Part shown: positions 1-11,499 of the stretch, piece after piece | Layout of the letters: each line of letters begins with the position of its first letter | How positions within the stretch are numbered: the first letter of the stretch is position 1 | Assembly: GCF_010389155.1 (NCBI RefSeq) | Contig: NC_057769.1 | Location: forward strand, 3,658,001-3,722,000 | Reading direction: 5' to 3' | DNA from: Erigeron canadensis | Lineage: Eukaryota; Streptophyta; Magnoliopsida; Asterales; Asteraceae | DNA: 64,000 nucleotides | Position numbers and translations under genes: made by a program | Notes under the pieces: model-generated | Told to the model about the DNA's origin: nothing | Database searches by the model: none | Seen by the model: the letters and a program-made list of their open reading frames with translations, nothing else

Positions 1-1085
1 TTCACTTTTTCTTTCTTTTGTGATATACTTAATGAAATATATTATTTAAAGATTATATAATGAATAAAAACTTTTAAAGTTTAATTTTAGTTGCATAACT
101 ATTTAAGTATTTATCTAGAGTAATAATTACATATCGATTATACCTACTTATTTTAGTATCAAATTGAATATAATATAATGAATTTTTTTCTTTTTTCGGT
201 CTTCAAATTTTAGAATTTCTTATTTTAACTTTTGGCTATTAAATAAAAATCCAATCTTTTATTCAAATTCAATAAAATTTTTTTTTTTTTTTTGAAAATG
301 AACCAGTTTATGTTTAATGCATTCAAATGAAACTTATGTTGAAAGTTTATTTACTTAGTATAATTATATACTTTATTCCTTCATTTTATTTGTTATTACA
401 TGGTTGTATGATTTAGACATTATTAAAAATAGAACGAATTGCATTTTTGGTCATTGTGTTATCACACGTTTTGCAAGTTTGATACCAAAATTGCAACAGG
501 TGTGATATGACAGGGATGAGTTTTGTGACTTTTCACACTTTTGTATCAAACTTGCAAAACGTGTGATAACACAAGGACCAAAAATGCAATTCGTTCTTAA
601 AAATAATAATAAGTCCATTGATTAGTATTAAAACATAATCATTTATGATCGAACGACCTTTAATAAGTTTACATTTGAATATATTGTTATTATAATATTG
701 TAGTCTTATTTTTAATTTAAAAGATATATTATTTATTTTTAACATATTTTATGACAAAAATTATTCATCATGCAATCCATGGGTTTAATCTAGTTGACAA
801 TAAACCGAGAAAATGACAGAGATCTACTAATATGCTTTTCACTCTTTTAGTAATTATAACTTAAACATAGTTTTCAATAAAAAACAAAGTTATCCCAAAA
901 TCTATTAAAAAACATAACACGAAACACCCTTAGGATACATAAATTCTTTGTTTAGTACTTTATACAAAGATTTTGTCATTTTGAGGGTAAAGTTGCAAAA
1001 ATATGAAAGTATAGTTGCCAAAATGCAAATACATTATATTTCCGTTTATATTTTCCCCTTTCATCCCCTACATAAGTAAACTCTC
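1..1085. other. Intergenic region upstream of RPAC2
   Basis: AT-rich sequence with no convincing coding frame; open frames here are short and low-complexity. It holds one clear MITE (432-596). The last part should contain the RPAC2 promoter, but I could not pick out a definite TATA box. Confidence 0.6.
432..596. mobile_element. 165-bp MITE with near-perfect terminal inverted repeats (MULE-type)
   Basis: The two ends are inverted copies over about 55 bases, starting GAACGAATTGCATTTTTGG on the left and reading back identically from the right. The element is flanked by a perfect 9-bp direct repeat TTAAAAATA at 423-431 and 597-605. A 9-bp target duplication with long TIRs fits a non-autonomous Mutator-like element. 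The central spacer is only about 50 bp. It has no coding capacity. Confidence 0.85.
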
Positions 1086-1492
1086 TTTCTAAAATCAAAT
1101 TAGGGTTTTGCAGAGTGCTGCAGACTTCAATCATACAGGTAATATCAATTACGTTTGATACTGTTTAATTATATATCGCCCAGCTAAGACTAATATGCTC
1201 TTCCTATTTTCATTAGTATTTGTGCCTGCGTGTATCTTTTTGGCCATACCTAGTCCAACTGTTTGATATAATGTCTCAACGAAAATTTCGTGCATACCCA
1301 TTTCAAATTTTGTATCTTTTATTGTTTTTTTGTTTAAATTTTGAAACTTTTTTATATCTATAATTGAATGCAATGATTTAGCATTGGGCTACCATCTTTT
1401 GCATACAATTTGTTTTGATTAATGAATTAAATTGACATTATATGTAGGCTATTGGAAGAACTTTTGCTGCAGTTTCAGCTTTGTAGACCAAA

Positions 1493-2636
1493 ATGGAACA
1501 CGGATCGTTTCAGGATAATTCGGCATCAACTTTTTCTTTAGCCGATGAAGATCATACACTTGCAAACTCTTTAAGATTTGCTCTCAACCAAGAGTGAGTA
1601 CATGCTTTTTGGAATTCTTTGGATTTGAGTATTTAAGTTATTGTGATAGCTAGCTAGTCTAATAGGTTTCGAGTCTGATGCCTTATGCTAGAGAACTTCG
1701 GAAAGCAAGAATTTCTTGGGTTTTTATGCACATTAAAAGCTTAACGTACGTGTCACAAAACTAGTTGTAACTAGTGCTACTTGCAATAGAGCTTTTGATT
1801 GTATAAATGTGTTTAGCTAAACACCTGTAGTTTAAGGTTATAACTGTAGATGGCATAAGAGTACAAACAAATAGAACTTAAAATATGAGTTACAATCAAT
1901 TAGCGGATATTTAGGCAATTGACTTTTTATAAGCTCTAGCTACTTTCCGGAAGCTATTTCAATCAACTTTTGGGGTTTAGGAGATAAATTTCTATAAGTT
2001 TTGAAACCCAAACAAATCTTACGAGTTATGAGCATAAACATTTAAGAACCATAACCTTAAGGGCTCATCAGCATCTATGAGCATAAACACGCTCTTTGTT
2101 ATTTGCTACAGTTGTATAGTTACCACCTTTTTTTTTATTAATACCAAAATTTCTGTTGTGGATCATATAGTTTATGTCATAATTTTGTATCAATCTTGTT
2201 CCTGCAGTCCAAGAGTTTCAGTATGCGGGTACAGCATTCCACATCCTTCAGAGGCTCGGGTAAACATAAGAGTCCAGACAACTGGTACACATTAAATTTT
2301 TCTTCTTTTTAGCTATTTTTAAGAGATTTTATGTTGCCATGCTCCTCATCAATGTACTACAATTATTATTATATATATACAGTCGATACATGCATTTTAA
2401 TATTACTTTTTTTTTTCAATTTGTGCTCCCAAAGTGTGCATTATTAGAATAGTTGTGTAATTTTACTTGGTTGAAGTGTTGTCTTTGACCTTGGCTTTGA
2501 TTTTGAAGGTGACCCTGCAAAAGAAGTGTTGAAAGATTCATGTCAAGACCTCATGCAGATATGTCAGCATGTTCGGAGCACCTTCGACCAAGCTGTTGCT
2601 GATTTTAAAAGTAATAATGGTTCCGAAAGGCAGTAG
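1493..2636 (+). CDS. RPAC2: RNA polymerase I/III subunit RPAC2 (AC19)
   Basis: Three coding exons: 1493-1593, 2208-2284 and 2509-2636, giving 101 residues. The junctions are GT-AG and restore the frame (split Asp codon, then split Gly codon). The protein has the RNA polymerase L/AC19 dimerisation fold signature: FSLADEDHTLANSLRFAL near the start, DPRV and GYSIPHPSE in the middle, and a C-terminal helix. Family knowledge: AC19 pairs with AC40 in the assembly platform of RNA polymerases I and III in the nucleus, the counterpart of RPB11. A likely 5' UTR exon ends at 1138 (CAG|GTAATA) with a leader intron to about 1448. The length is a little short for the plant family (about 120 residues) but the core is complete. 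The weakest point is the ATG choice, which is the first one in the second exon. Confidence 0.9.
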
Positions 2637-3243
2637 ATGAAGAACTCTATTTTGTCTCTGTTCTGAGGCTCTTTTTTGCTCTTAGTTACTTGACATATTG
2701 TATGGTTTGATCTACATATGTATTATGACTGGTGGAATTTTGTCTTGATTGATTGTTACATGAAGTAAAATGAATCAATATCTATATCTTGGCATCTTGC
2801 TTTCTTCTGATACCTTAATTTGATATTATTTTCTTTACTTTTTGTGGAAGGCAGTTTCTACTCCATTTATGTTCCACATATGGGGAATTGGGGATGATTT
2901 GTTTAGAGTTGGCAGTTGTCCAAAATGTCATTTTATTCGAATGCAAGTAAAACAATTATTGACAACCCTGCCTATTTTTGACTTTCATAAAGATATCTTG
3001 TCCAAAATGTCATTAGCCAACTTTCTCGTTTGCAACCCATATTTTTTTTTTAGGATTGTATGATGGAATCAAGAATTTCATTCTGATTCTGCACATACGC
3101 AATGAATAAATGAACTCAGAAATCTGGTTGAAAATATACTTCTGGACTTGCAAGCATTTACATTTCTGTGATCCAACATCCAATTACAAACACAAAGAAA
3201 CATCTATAGCCTCTCAACACTCCTTTTCCTCAAATAACCTTAA
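2637..3243. other. Convergent intergenic gap (3' ends of RPAC2 and the RING-CH gene)
   Basis: About 600 bp between two genes transcribed toward each other. It should contain both 3' UTRs. No other gene or repeat was seen; a short open frame at 2842-3063 resembles nothing I know. Confidence 0.55.
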
Positions 3244-6200
3244 TTAAGGCAATACATTAAAGTGAAAGAGCCAAGAAATGATGAATGCAAAAACCATGCA
3301 ACCTAGCAGGATATTCATTACTCTGCGACCCTGCCAGAAAGTCCGTTGCTCAGCAGGAACCACCATGGGTGCTGTGGCTGATCGATCGGCTGGCTCAATT
3401 TCAATGGTCATGTTGTTCGCCTCACTTATCTGATCTGCACCAACATTTTGTGCTGTCGCACCACAAATCTCACAGATCCTGGATCAATACCATACATTAA
3501 ACATAAACATGTTAGCAGTTAACATTTAAATTAGCTGTAGTTTGACATCAGTAATTGTACGCATAGTTACAATTCTTTAACTGGGTTCTTTGGACTGAGA
3601 CTAACATGGAAAAGAAAAACACGAAGAAAGAGGATGCATGAATGCTACTAGTGGCAATTTTGACCCATGTACTTATTAATGGGTTAATTTTGTTTGTGGT
3701 TAATCTCAAACGGGCCAAATCAACTAGCTAAAAGGGGTGCCACAAGTCCATTTTTCCTAAAATGCTATTCTAAGATATAGATAGTCTAGATATACTGATA
3801 AAAGAGCAACAAAATTATAAAAATATATCACATGTCATTAATTGGCCTACACTACTCATCACTATTTCTCGTCATCAACTCATCATCCTACTCAACCTTT
3901 TTCATTTTATATTCAACAATTACTTTTCCCACCTCATCATATTATAAACTATTATCTAAATTTAAATCTAATACATTATTCTCATATTTTGCCTGAAGCT
4001 TTAATAATTAATATTTAACATTAATAAATCTTAATCTTATCAAAAACTATAATAATGACCCATCATGCCATCTCTAGATGAAATCTTGCAATCGATATGA
4101 AATGCTACAACACGAATGGAGTGCAGACAATGATAAAGATACAACGAATCTTATACAACACAAATATGCCAATTGGCAGATTAACCAAAAAGATACATAG
4201 AGATCAACCAAATATCAGCCAGTTAACTACATTAATAGAAAACACAAAATATACAAGTATATAATATAATATTTAATCATTAGAAAATACAAAACTGACA
4301 TAAGTTGTTTTGGATTAGGTTAGCTGATACCTTAACAAACAAGATTCCATTAGCATGAGTAGATTATAGTAATACTTTCAATTACAAGAGTAGGTTGTAC
4401 ACATTTAAATGTTGATATCTTGTGTATCACCAAACTTGATCTTAAAGTCTTAGACTTGTATAAGTTCAAATTTCCCGAATTCCCACCAACTATGGATCAC
4501 CTATGAACAAAAATAAACAAACTTGTCTCATATAGGACATGCTCGCTTGTTTTGGCATCAAGTGAGTAGCTAATAAGGGTTTTCTTGAGAAAAATTAACT
4601 GTAAAGAGCAACCTAATATAATGACTGAAAGCAGTGAGGGATGAACGCTGAGAAGGAAATCTATGTCTTCAGAACTTATACAACTGGGGTTGGCAAACAA
4701 TCAACAAATGACAAAAATTAATGAATCAAACACTTCAGCATCTTGCTAAATAAAACCTACCCATGAAACTTAATGTGAACTTTTCTAAAATTATTGAGCT
4801 TGGTATAATGCAGCAAATTGTAGCATTTCAGTTGTATCCTATCATAAAATTCAGATACGCTTTGAGCTGAATATGAACATGCTTTTGCTTATATTATAGA
4901 CATGAAAACTTTCGGGTACCTGCATATTAACTTCAATAACCAAAAACCTTTGTCAAATTCTTTTTACAACTATAGTCAAAACACAAAATCAGCTGTATCA
5001 AATGCAGATAGAGCAATGCGAAGAAAACAACATCTAAACTCAAGGATTTATGATATCTCTGCTTTTTCATTTATATAAATAGCTGTTCTTTCTTATAAAA
5101 TTCATATTTTGGCAGTCATGATTTCAAATAAAGCTTAACAGAGTCTACACACTTTACCAAGAATCCAAACTCAGAGATGCACTATAAATTTAGTAGTCGA
5201 ACAATCTTTTCTAATATTCCATGGTCATACATTTATAATTGTACTCCAAAAGAACAATAATACCAAGCACATATAGTTATTCTTCTAATTTACAAAAGCA
5301 TCGAACTTTGATCCCCAAAACATAAGCTTAAATACATATGTCAAAGTCTACACCATGCTCAAGAAACCAGGCATCAAAGTATCAGAAATTTTACGTATCA
5401 ATCAGAAATTTCACGTATCAAAATTTCAAGTTTGACTGAAATTCTACCAAGAAAACTCAAATGATCTGTTCTAGATCACCATTCTTAATACCACATTGAT
5501 TCCATTTTCATGAAGTACAAATTTCATAAAGTGAAATGCAGCTACACACAGATTATAAAAACATCAAGAAACACTCAATTAACATATAAAAAGTACATAA
5601 ATTATATAACATTGAACAGGCTACTTAGCATAAAGGGTAAGAAGGGTGCCCCCGCTTGAATAATTTGGACCTTTTTACTTACATTAACTCACCCCCTTTA
5701 CATAATACCATTTTTAACAAGGTGTGCTATATGTCTATATAAGACTTTTCCCGCCCATAGCAAGATAACATAAATTCAATCTCTTACATTAAAGTGAATA
5801 ACGACCAAGATTGTTGCAAATTTGCATACTCACAAACATTTTCGAAACTAAACTAGGCAGTATATAAAGTTACTCTTATCGGCCATTTTCCATTTGTATG
5901 TTTACTCAACTTGATAACTGTTTGCTATATTGAATCTTAGGACCTATGAAACTTAACATAAATCACATTTTCATATACATAATGATTAAAAGCTATATCC
6001 TTTAAGAACCTTAAATTGTCTTTAGCCATGGATTTTACTCTAAACTTTGAATCACTTATTGGTTTAATCCCTAAATATATGTTTACCACTTTTTTTGGAC
6101 ATTATTGCATAGTATACATACATAACATTTGCAAAAACACAAAGTATAGACCTGAAGCAAATTACAGAAAATCTGTATACATATATGGGGAAACATATAG

Positions 6201-6787
6201 ATATACATAAATTAGAAGACTTACAAATTGCCCTTGATTTTAAACCAAGTTTCAGCACATTGTTTATGAGAAGTTCCAAGATCCCCTTTACAATTACACC
6301 CCAGCTCAATCTCCCCACCACCATCATCACCACCACCACCACCACCGTCGTCGTCACCGTCACTATCCACCGTCAACCCACCGTCAAAATTCAAATGACA
6401 AATTCTACAAATTTTCTTCTCCTTTTTCCTTCCAGAAAAATGCACTTTCATTTCCAGCTCACCACTTTCCAAATCAATCTCATCATCATAATCATCATCA
6501 TCACCATCACCATCAGAAGATGAAGATTCCATTCGCCGGCTGCTGCTATGGTTATATGAAAAGATCCCGGAGGACCCACATTCTGAATCTATCCGGTCAT
6601 CGGAATCCGATACTCCGAAGCTACTACTTCCGTTGGTGGGTGGTGGTAGTGGTGGTTCGGTTGTGAAGAAAGTGTGTTGTGGGTGGTGACGCCGCCGCCG
6701 TGTTGAACGGTGGCGGCGGCGGCGACGGCGTGGTGGTGGGTGTTGTTGTTGTTGGACCACAGTGGTGTAATTGTGTGGCGTGGACAT
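3244..6787 (-). CDS. RING-CH (RINGv, MARCH-like) E3 ubiquitin ligase with a C-terminal membrane segment
   Basis: Two exons: 6225-6787 and 3244-3478 (complement), joined across a 2.75-kb intron. The product is 265 residues. The split Leu codon (TT|G) joins the frame exactly. The N-terminal 120 residues are low-complexity: His/Arg/Gln-rich, then Ser/Asp-rich. A complete C4HC3 RINGv finger follows: CRIC, then a Gly/Asp-rich loop, CNC, HKQC, and after the intron CEIC. Near the C-terminus is a hydrophobic stretch starting MNILLGCMVF that fits one membrane helix, and the protein ends NVLP. Known role of the family: membrane-anchored ligases that ubiquitinate membrane or endomembrane proteins. The specific substrate cannot be told. 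Neither half alone shows the full finger, so the splice join is the key evidence. I saw no further gene within the intron. Confidence 0.87.
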
Positions 6788-7219
6788 GTTTTGTGTGTGT
6801 GTGAAAATATGTGTGTGTTTTGGTGAGTGTGTGTTAATGGAAATGGGAAAGAAAAGAAAGAGTAAAGAAAAGGAGACTCAGTTGTTACTACTTACTACAG
6901 TTTTTCTTTCTTTTTTCCTGATATTTGTCAGATAAAGAAGACCAGTGGGTCCCTCTTGCCTTTTTCATTTTTCATTCAATTTTATTATTAACAAATAAGA
7001 ATAAGAGTAAAGCAAAATGGAAATGAAAAAAGCAAAAGCCAAAATGAAAGAGATCCGCTCACTTACTTTAGGAGTCGAAGATAAAACTATCTTCAACTTT
7101 TCATGAAAATCAAAAGATAACATTAAAAGATTATTATTTTGATTTTCATTCAAGGCTCAATGATAATTTGAAGGAATTTTCTCTCATTTATAATAAACTT
7201 GGTTTGGCCTTCGTTAAAG
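6788..7219. promoter_or_regulatory. 5' leader and promoter region of the RING-CH gene
   Basis: Read on the minus strand, the DNA just upstream of the ATG is rich in CT and CA runs, typical of a plant 5' UTR. No clear TATA box was assigned. Nothing else was recognised up to the repeat block that starts near 7225. Confidence 0.35.
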
Positions 7220-7224
7220 TAAGA

Positions 7225-8330
7225 TTGTCTAGGTATGTGATTAATGTCGTTGAACCGATCAAAAATAAAATTAAATACCACTAATTAATATGGGTAAGTA
7301 GAGTATCGTATCCACAGGGAATCAAGGGAAAGTATTAAACAAATTACAAGAGTTAATTGAACTAGACATAAACTTAAAACGATTTGATTGATTGATTTGT
7401 TTGATTAAAACTAAAATTGAGCATAAACTTAACAAAATATTTCAATTAATAAAGTAGATAATTCTCATGCTCCCAATTATGCTTTCAAATATGTAACCTA
7501 ACTTATATTCGTTGGAAATCACATAGACATAATTCGTTATAATGTTTGGAATGAATGAACTTAAGAACTAAAGTAATCGGTTGTGATGATTCACGATAAT
7601 GAAAACCCGAGGAATTGACACAACTAGATTTTCAATTCATTAAAATAGAATTACAAGTTCATGAGAGATTCTTTCAATAATCCATGATTAACAATAATTT
7701 GGAACCAAAAGATAGATGAAATTCATTCAAAGTCATAAACATGTAATCATTCATTCAAATCCAAACAACATTAGATGCAAAACACAATTAAGAATTAAAC
7801 ATTTAATCCAGCATGAATATGAGAAAGGTTGAACATAAAAGTCTTACATAATTGTTCACATGAGAATGATCAAAGAAAACCTAGTCTATACCCTTCATCA
7901 TTGATTCTTCAATTAAGGCTTTGATCTTCATGAAAATATGAATTGATGATGAAATTGGGGTGTTGTATGTGTTAGGAAACTGCCCAGTGATGAGAAAAAA
8001 TGAAGTGTTAACTTCCAAATTCGTGTATGGAAGTGTTATAAACTGAAAAGTAATTAAATCCCTAATTTTCGGATTTTTAGTGCAGCTAGGGCCATCCCAG
8101 ACTCCCTCCTGGCCGTCCCAGACTGCCCTCCAGAAATGGCAGTTTTCCAGATTTTTGCCTTGACACTTCTTGACTTGATTCTTGACTTCTTAATCCATTT
8201 AACTTCAATTTGTCACCAAAGACCTGAAACACTTAAACAAACATAAAAACGCCATAATCGTCTATTAACATTCACAAAACATGTTAGTTTTCATATCTTA
8301 AAGTAGTACGGATTAGGCGTTTATCAGTAT
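7225..8330. repeat. Unclassified dispersed-repeat-like block
   Basis: Non-coding block that starts near a motif reading GTATCGTATCCACAGGGAA and ends near GATTAGGCGTTTATCA. I associate such motifs with a widespread class of plant intergenic repeats, possibly LTR-derived, but I cannot name it. Inside, about 8090-8130, a short C-rich motif (CCAGACT with CCTCC) is duplicated. No TIRs or LTRs were found. Confidence 0.3.
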
Positions 8331-8869
8331 GGTGTCGATATCAAACTCTATTAAAACCGAATCATCAAAAATCAAGTCTCAACATCATACCGAATCTATT
8401 AATTTGGCATCAAGATTTTTGGTTTTATACTAAACTAATTTTTGTATCGAAACCAAACATTTTTTAATCTTAACACCGAGGTCCGAATCCCTATGGGTAC
8501 ATTATTTCAGTACCGGTTTTATTTTGATATTTTGATATTATTACTCTATTTCTAGTTTAGAGGTATATAACATTGGACTAAAAAATAACAAGAAATTTTC
8601 TTTATTAATCCACACACACAAAATGAGGTGGGTGGTGGGTGGGGTGGGGGGAATGAAATCTAGCATAAGAGTATTTGTTGCAATATTTAACTTACCCAAC
8701 GTATTAAATTGTATTATTAAGAGGATTAAACATTTTCCTTACGCCTATTTATTATTCAGTTGTATTACTTGGTTAGGCTTCCCTACATTACCTTTTAAAA
8801 TTAAGTTGACCTTTTGATATAATTTTTTCAAGTTAAGAATGGAAATAGTAAAATTAGTTTTTTTTTTTT

Positions 8870-9048
8870 GGGAAATGATTAATCATCCTAACGAAATAGC
8901 CTAAAAATCCTCCTAACTATTGGATTATGACATGTGGAAAAATCAGGGGGCAAGATTAGGAAAGATAATTAGTGGATGCTACATGTCAATCTCTTAAAGT
9001 GTTAGGAGAATTTTTAAGCTATTTTGTTAGGAAGATTAGTCATTTTCC
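8870..9048. mobile_element. ~180-bp MITE with inverted ends
   Basis: The left end begins GGAAATGATTAATCATCCTA and is mirrored by a right end that reads, on the other strand, GGAAAATGACTAATCTTCCT. The inverted match runs about 48 bp with some mismatches. Both flanks are runs of T, so the target duplication cannot be measured. No coding capacity. Confidence 0.65.
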
Positions 9049-9149
9049 TTTTTTTTTTATTGAAAGGTGAATTTTCTTTAAGATAATTTTATTTTTTACT
9101 ATTCAAATCAACAATTTTATTGATAATGGTAAGACTAGCGAGACTTTAG

Positions 9150-9465
9150 ATTACAAGCAATAGAAACTGAACATAGAGTTACATAAGGGTTTAAAAGTTG
9201 AAATTATTCCAATGGGGCCAATCAATGTTGAGTTTGGTAGTCCTTTGTGAGTACCAGAGATAGTTGAGAGTTTTGGGTTCCTTAGCCACGAGTCTAAAGG
9301 ATGGCAATTTGTTACACAATCGTTTCTTATTGTCCAAATAGTCTAACAATAAGCTAGGAGGATCACACTGATGATTTTCCTGTTGTTGGGGGCAATGAGG
9401 GGATCGTTGTGTAGTTTGAACGGATTGCTTGGCTTCGCAAGTAGGAAGTTAATTTTGAGATATAT
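9150..9465 (-). pseudogene. Possible LINE reverse-transcriptase tail fragment (zf-RVT-like)
   Basis: On the minus strand a stop-interrupted frame contains the pattern TIWTIRNDCVTN, resembling the W-x-x-W-x-x-RN region just after the zinc-binding C-terminal part of plant non-LTR reverse transcriptases. Flanking residues are degraded and there is no intact frame. This rests on one short motif, so the call is tentative. Confidence 0.35.
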
Positions 9466-9507
9466 TATAATTGAGTTATTAATAAACTATCATAACTAAA
9501 AGACTTA

Positions 9508-9534
9508 CTAGATTATAACCCGCGTGAAACGCGG
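9508..9534 (-). mobile_element. Helitron 3' terminus (element extends to the right)
   Basis: On the minus strand the sequence reads CCGCGT-TTC-ACGCGG, a perfect 6-bp stem with a 3-nt loop, then 8 nt, then CTAG followed by host T. That is the standard Helitron 3' signature (hairpin about 10 nt before CTRR, insertion before T). The 5' TC end to the right was not located with confidence. Confidence 0.7.
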
Positions 9535-11499
9535 AGAAAATTTATAAAAAATACATTTATACGTATAAAAAGCTAGCACAATGGTATAATAAGTATTTAA
9601 AAGCTATTAAAAATGACAAAATAATAAATAAAATAAGAATAATAAATATAAACCGGTTGTTTTTTTTTTTTTTATAAATAACCATAGTATAAATGTAATT
9701 TCAAAGACTAAGGTTTGACAGTGGTTTCCCATCCACCTGACAAGTGTTTTTTAGTTTTATGTAGTATCACAAATGATTATATTTATAAAGATTAAAACGT
9801 ACGCTTTTTTCCAGTGAATTGAAAGCTAAAACGGTTGAAAGCTAAAGCTTGGAGGTAGTTAACTACGTATAGTATAAAAAGCTATAAGGATTCACGGTAT
9901 CCACAAAATAATTGGATACACGATTAGTAGTGGTTTTGTTGAATCTAATTTTATGAATATGATCCACAAGCATGTAGTCTCCTTCATTGAAGCCACAACG
10001 AAGTTATTGATTTCCCTAACGTCTCATTCATTAAAGAGGGACTCAAATGGGACATTTTTTGGGTTGTACTTATACGTCTGGTTCCAAAGTAAGACAATTT
10101 TAAGTTTTTAACCCCGATGTTCTAAGATTCCTTGAATGCATCGATGTCAGTCATCCTATCAAACAGAACCTATATGCCATTATATTGTATATAGTGATAT
10201 CTGATATGGAAGCAAATATGTAATTTTTATTGTGCTAATGTGTAGTTGATGTATAATATTTATACATTTTTCATATCACGATAATGATTGTTTGTCATAA
10301 TATCTCCTATGAGCCTATTCAAATGATTCACTATAAACAATAACAACCTCTTTTTCAACCTTAATCATACATCATCAAGTATATAGTTATACTTCATAAC
10401 GTAAAGTTAATTTAAACCATAACTCAATACAAAATTATTTGTTATTAATTATTTGTAGGGAAATCAGATTCGAAAAATAAACTATAATGGAAGATGGATC
10501 ATGATATTACTTGACACAAATTAAGCAATTATAAATATAAATGCTAATACTTATTAGAAAATCAAATATTAGAAAAGTTAATCGACATAGTTTTTTGCAA
10601 AAATCATTATTTGTTAACAAATGAAGAAAGCATATTTTTTTTAATAATATTAATCCATAAGAAGATTTATAAGAAAACCAAATATGAAATCAAAATAAAA
10701 TTAAAGGAAAATAGATGATGATGTGAATTAAAGTGGGTACCAAAAAATTAGACATATTAATTTATATGATTAATGGAATATTAATTAATAATATGTATTG
10801 TTGAAACATTTTATCCATAGTTGAAGAACTAAAAGAATATTTAATTAAAAGTTGAGTCAATGATAATGCCATCATTTTGATCGGGTGAAGAAATAAAACT
10901 TTTTTTTAATAAATAGTCTAAATTATTTCATTTTTAAATTAAAGGTTCTATTTTAGTATTTATAATAATTAAATTCATAAAGATAAATCTAATGTTGATG
11001 CATTGATTAAACAAGGGATATCGTAAAAAGGAATAGCATTGAGGCTATGATTAGCAAATCCCTATAAAAATTAGGATAAAATTAAATAAATCTTAGGAAC
11101 GAAAAGATGGATAAATCTTAGAGTAAGAAATGGAATCGGATATAAATATGTGAATTATTTTCAAAGCTTAAGCTATAAGTTTTGAGATAACTTTAAATAT
11201 CTTTATTAATGAAACGAAATGATGAGAGATAGTAACACGAATTTGTTAAACCGGAATATATCCCAATTTCAAAATTGAGAAACGAAAAGAAAGAGAGAGA
11301 GAGAGAGAGGGAGGAACAAATAATTGAATTGAATCATCAGCGGCTTAATCTTTTTTCTCAACTTGAAAACTCCCAATCGATTAAAGGCAGGGCCGACAGG
11401 TACGGTTATTTACTTCCTACTCTCTCTGTTAGTGATAATTAGTGTAGGTTAAGTATAGTTGAACACCAGCCCTAGTTAATTAATTAGAGGATCATCAAC
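9535..11499. other. AT-rich spacer and upstream region of HECT copy A
   Basis: No coding frame. Helitron body sequence probably fills part of the left side. A GA microsatellite lies at about 11290-11310, shortly before the presumed 5' UTR of copy A. The motif TTTGTTAAACC at about 11240 also occurs upstream of copies C and D, suggesting a retained piece of ancestral promoter. Confidence 0.45.

Noticed and set aside
6185..6523. 112-residue plus-strand frame opposite the RING-CH exon
   Set aside because: Low-complexity His/Thr/Ile runs that are the complement of the Asp/Gly/His codon repeats of the real gene.
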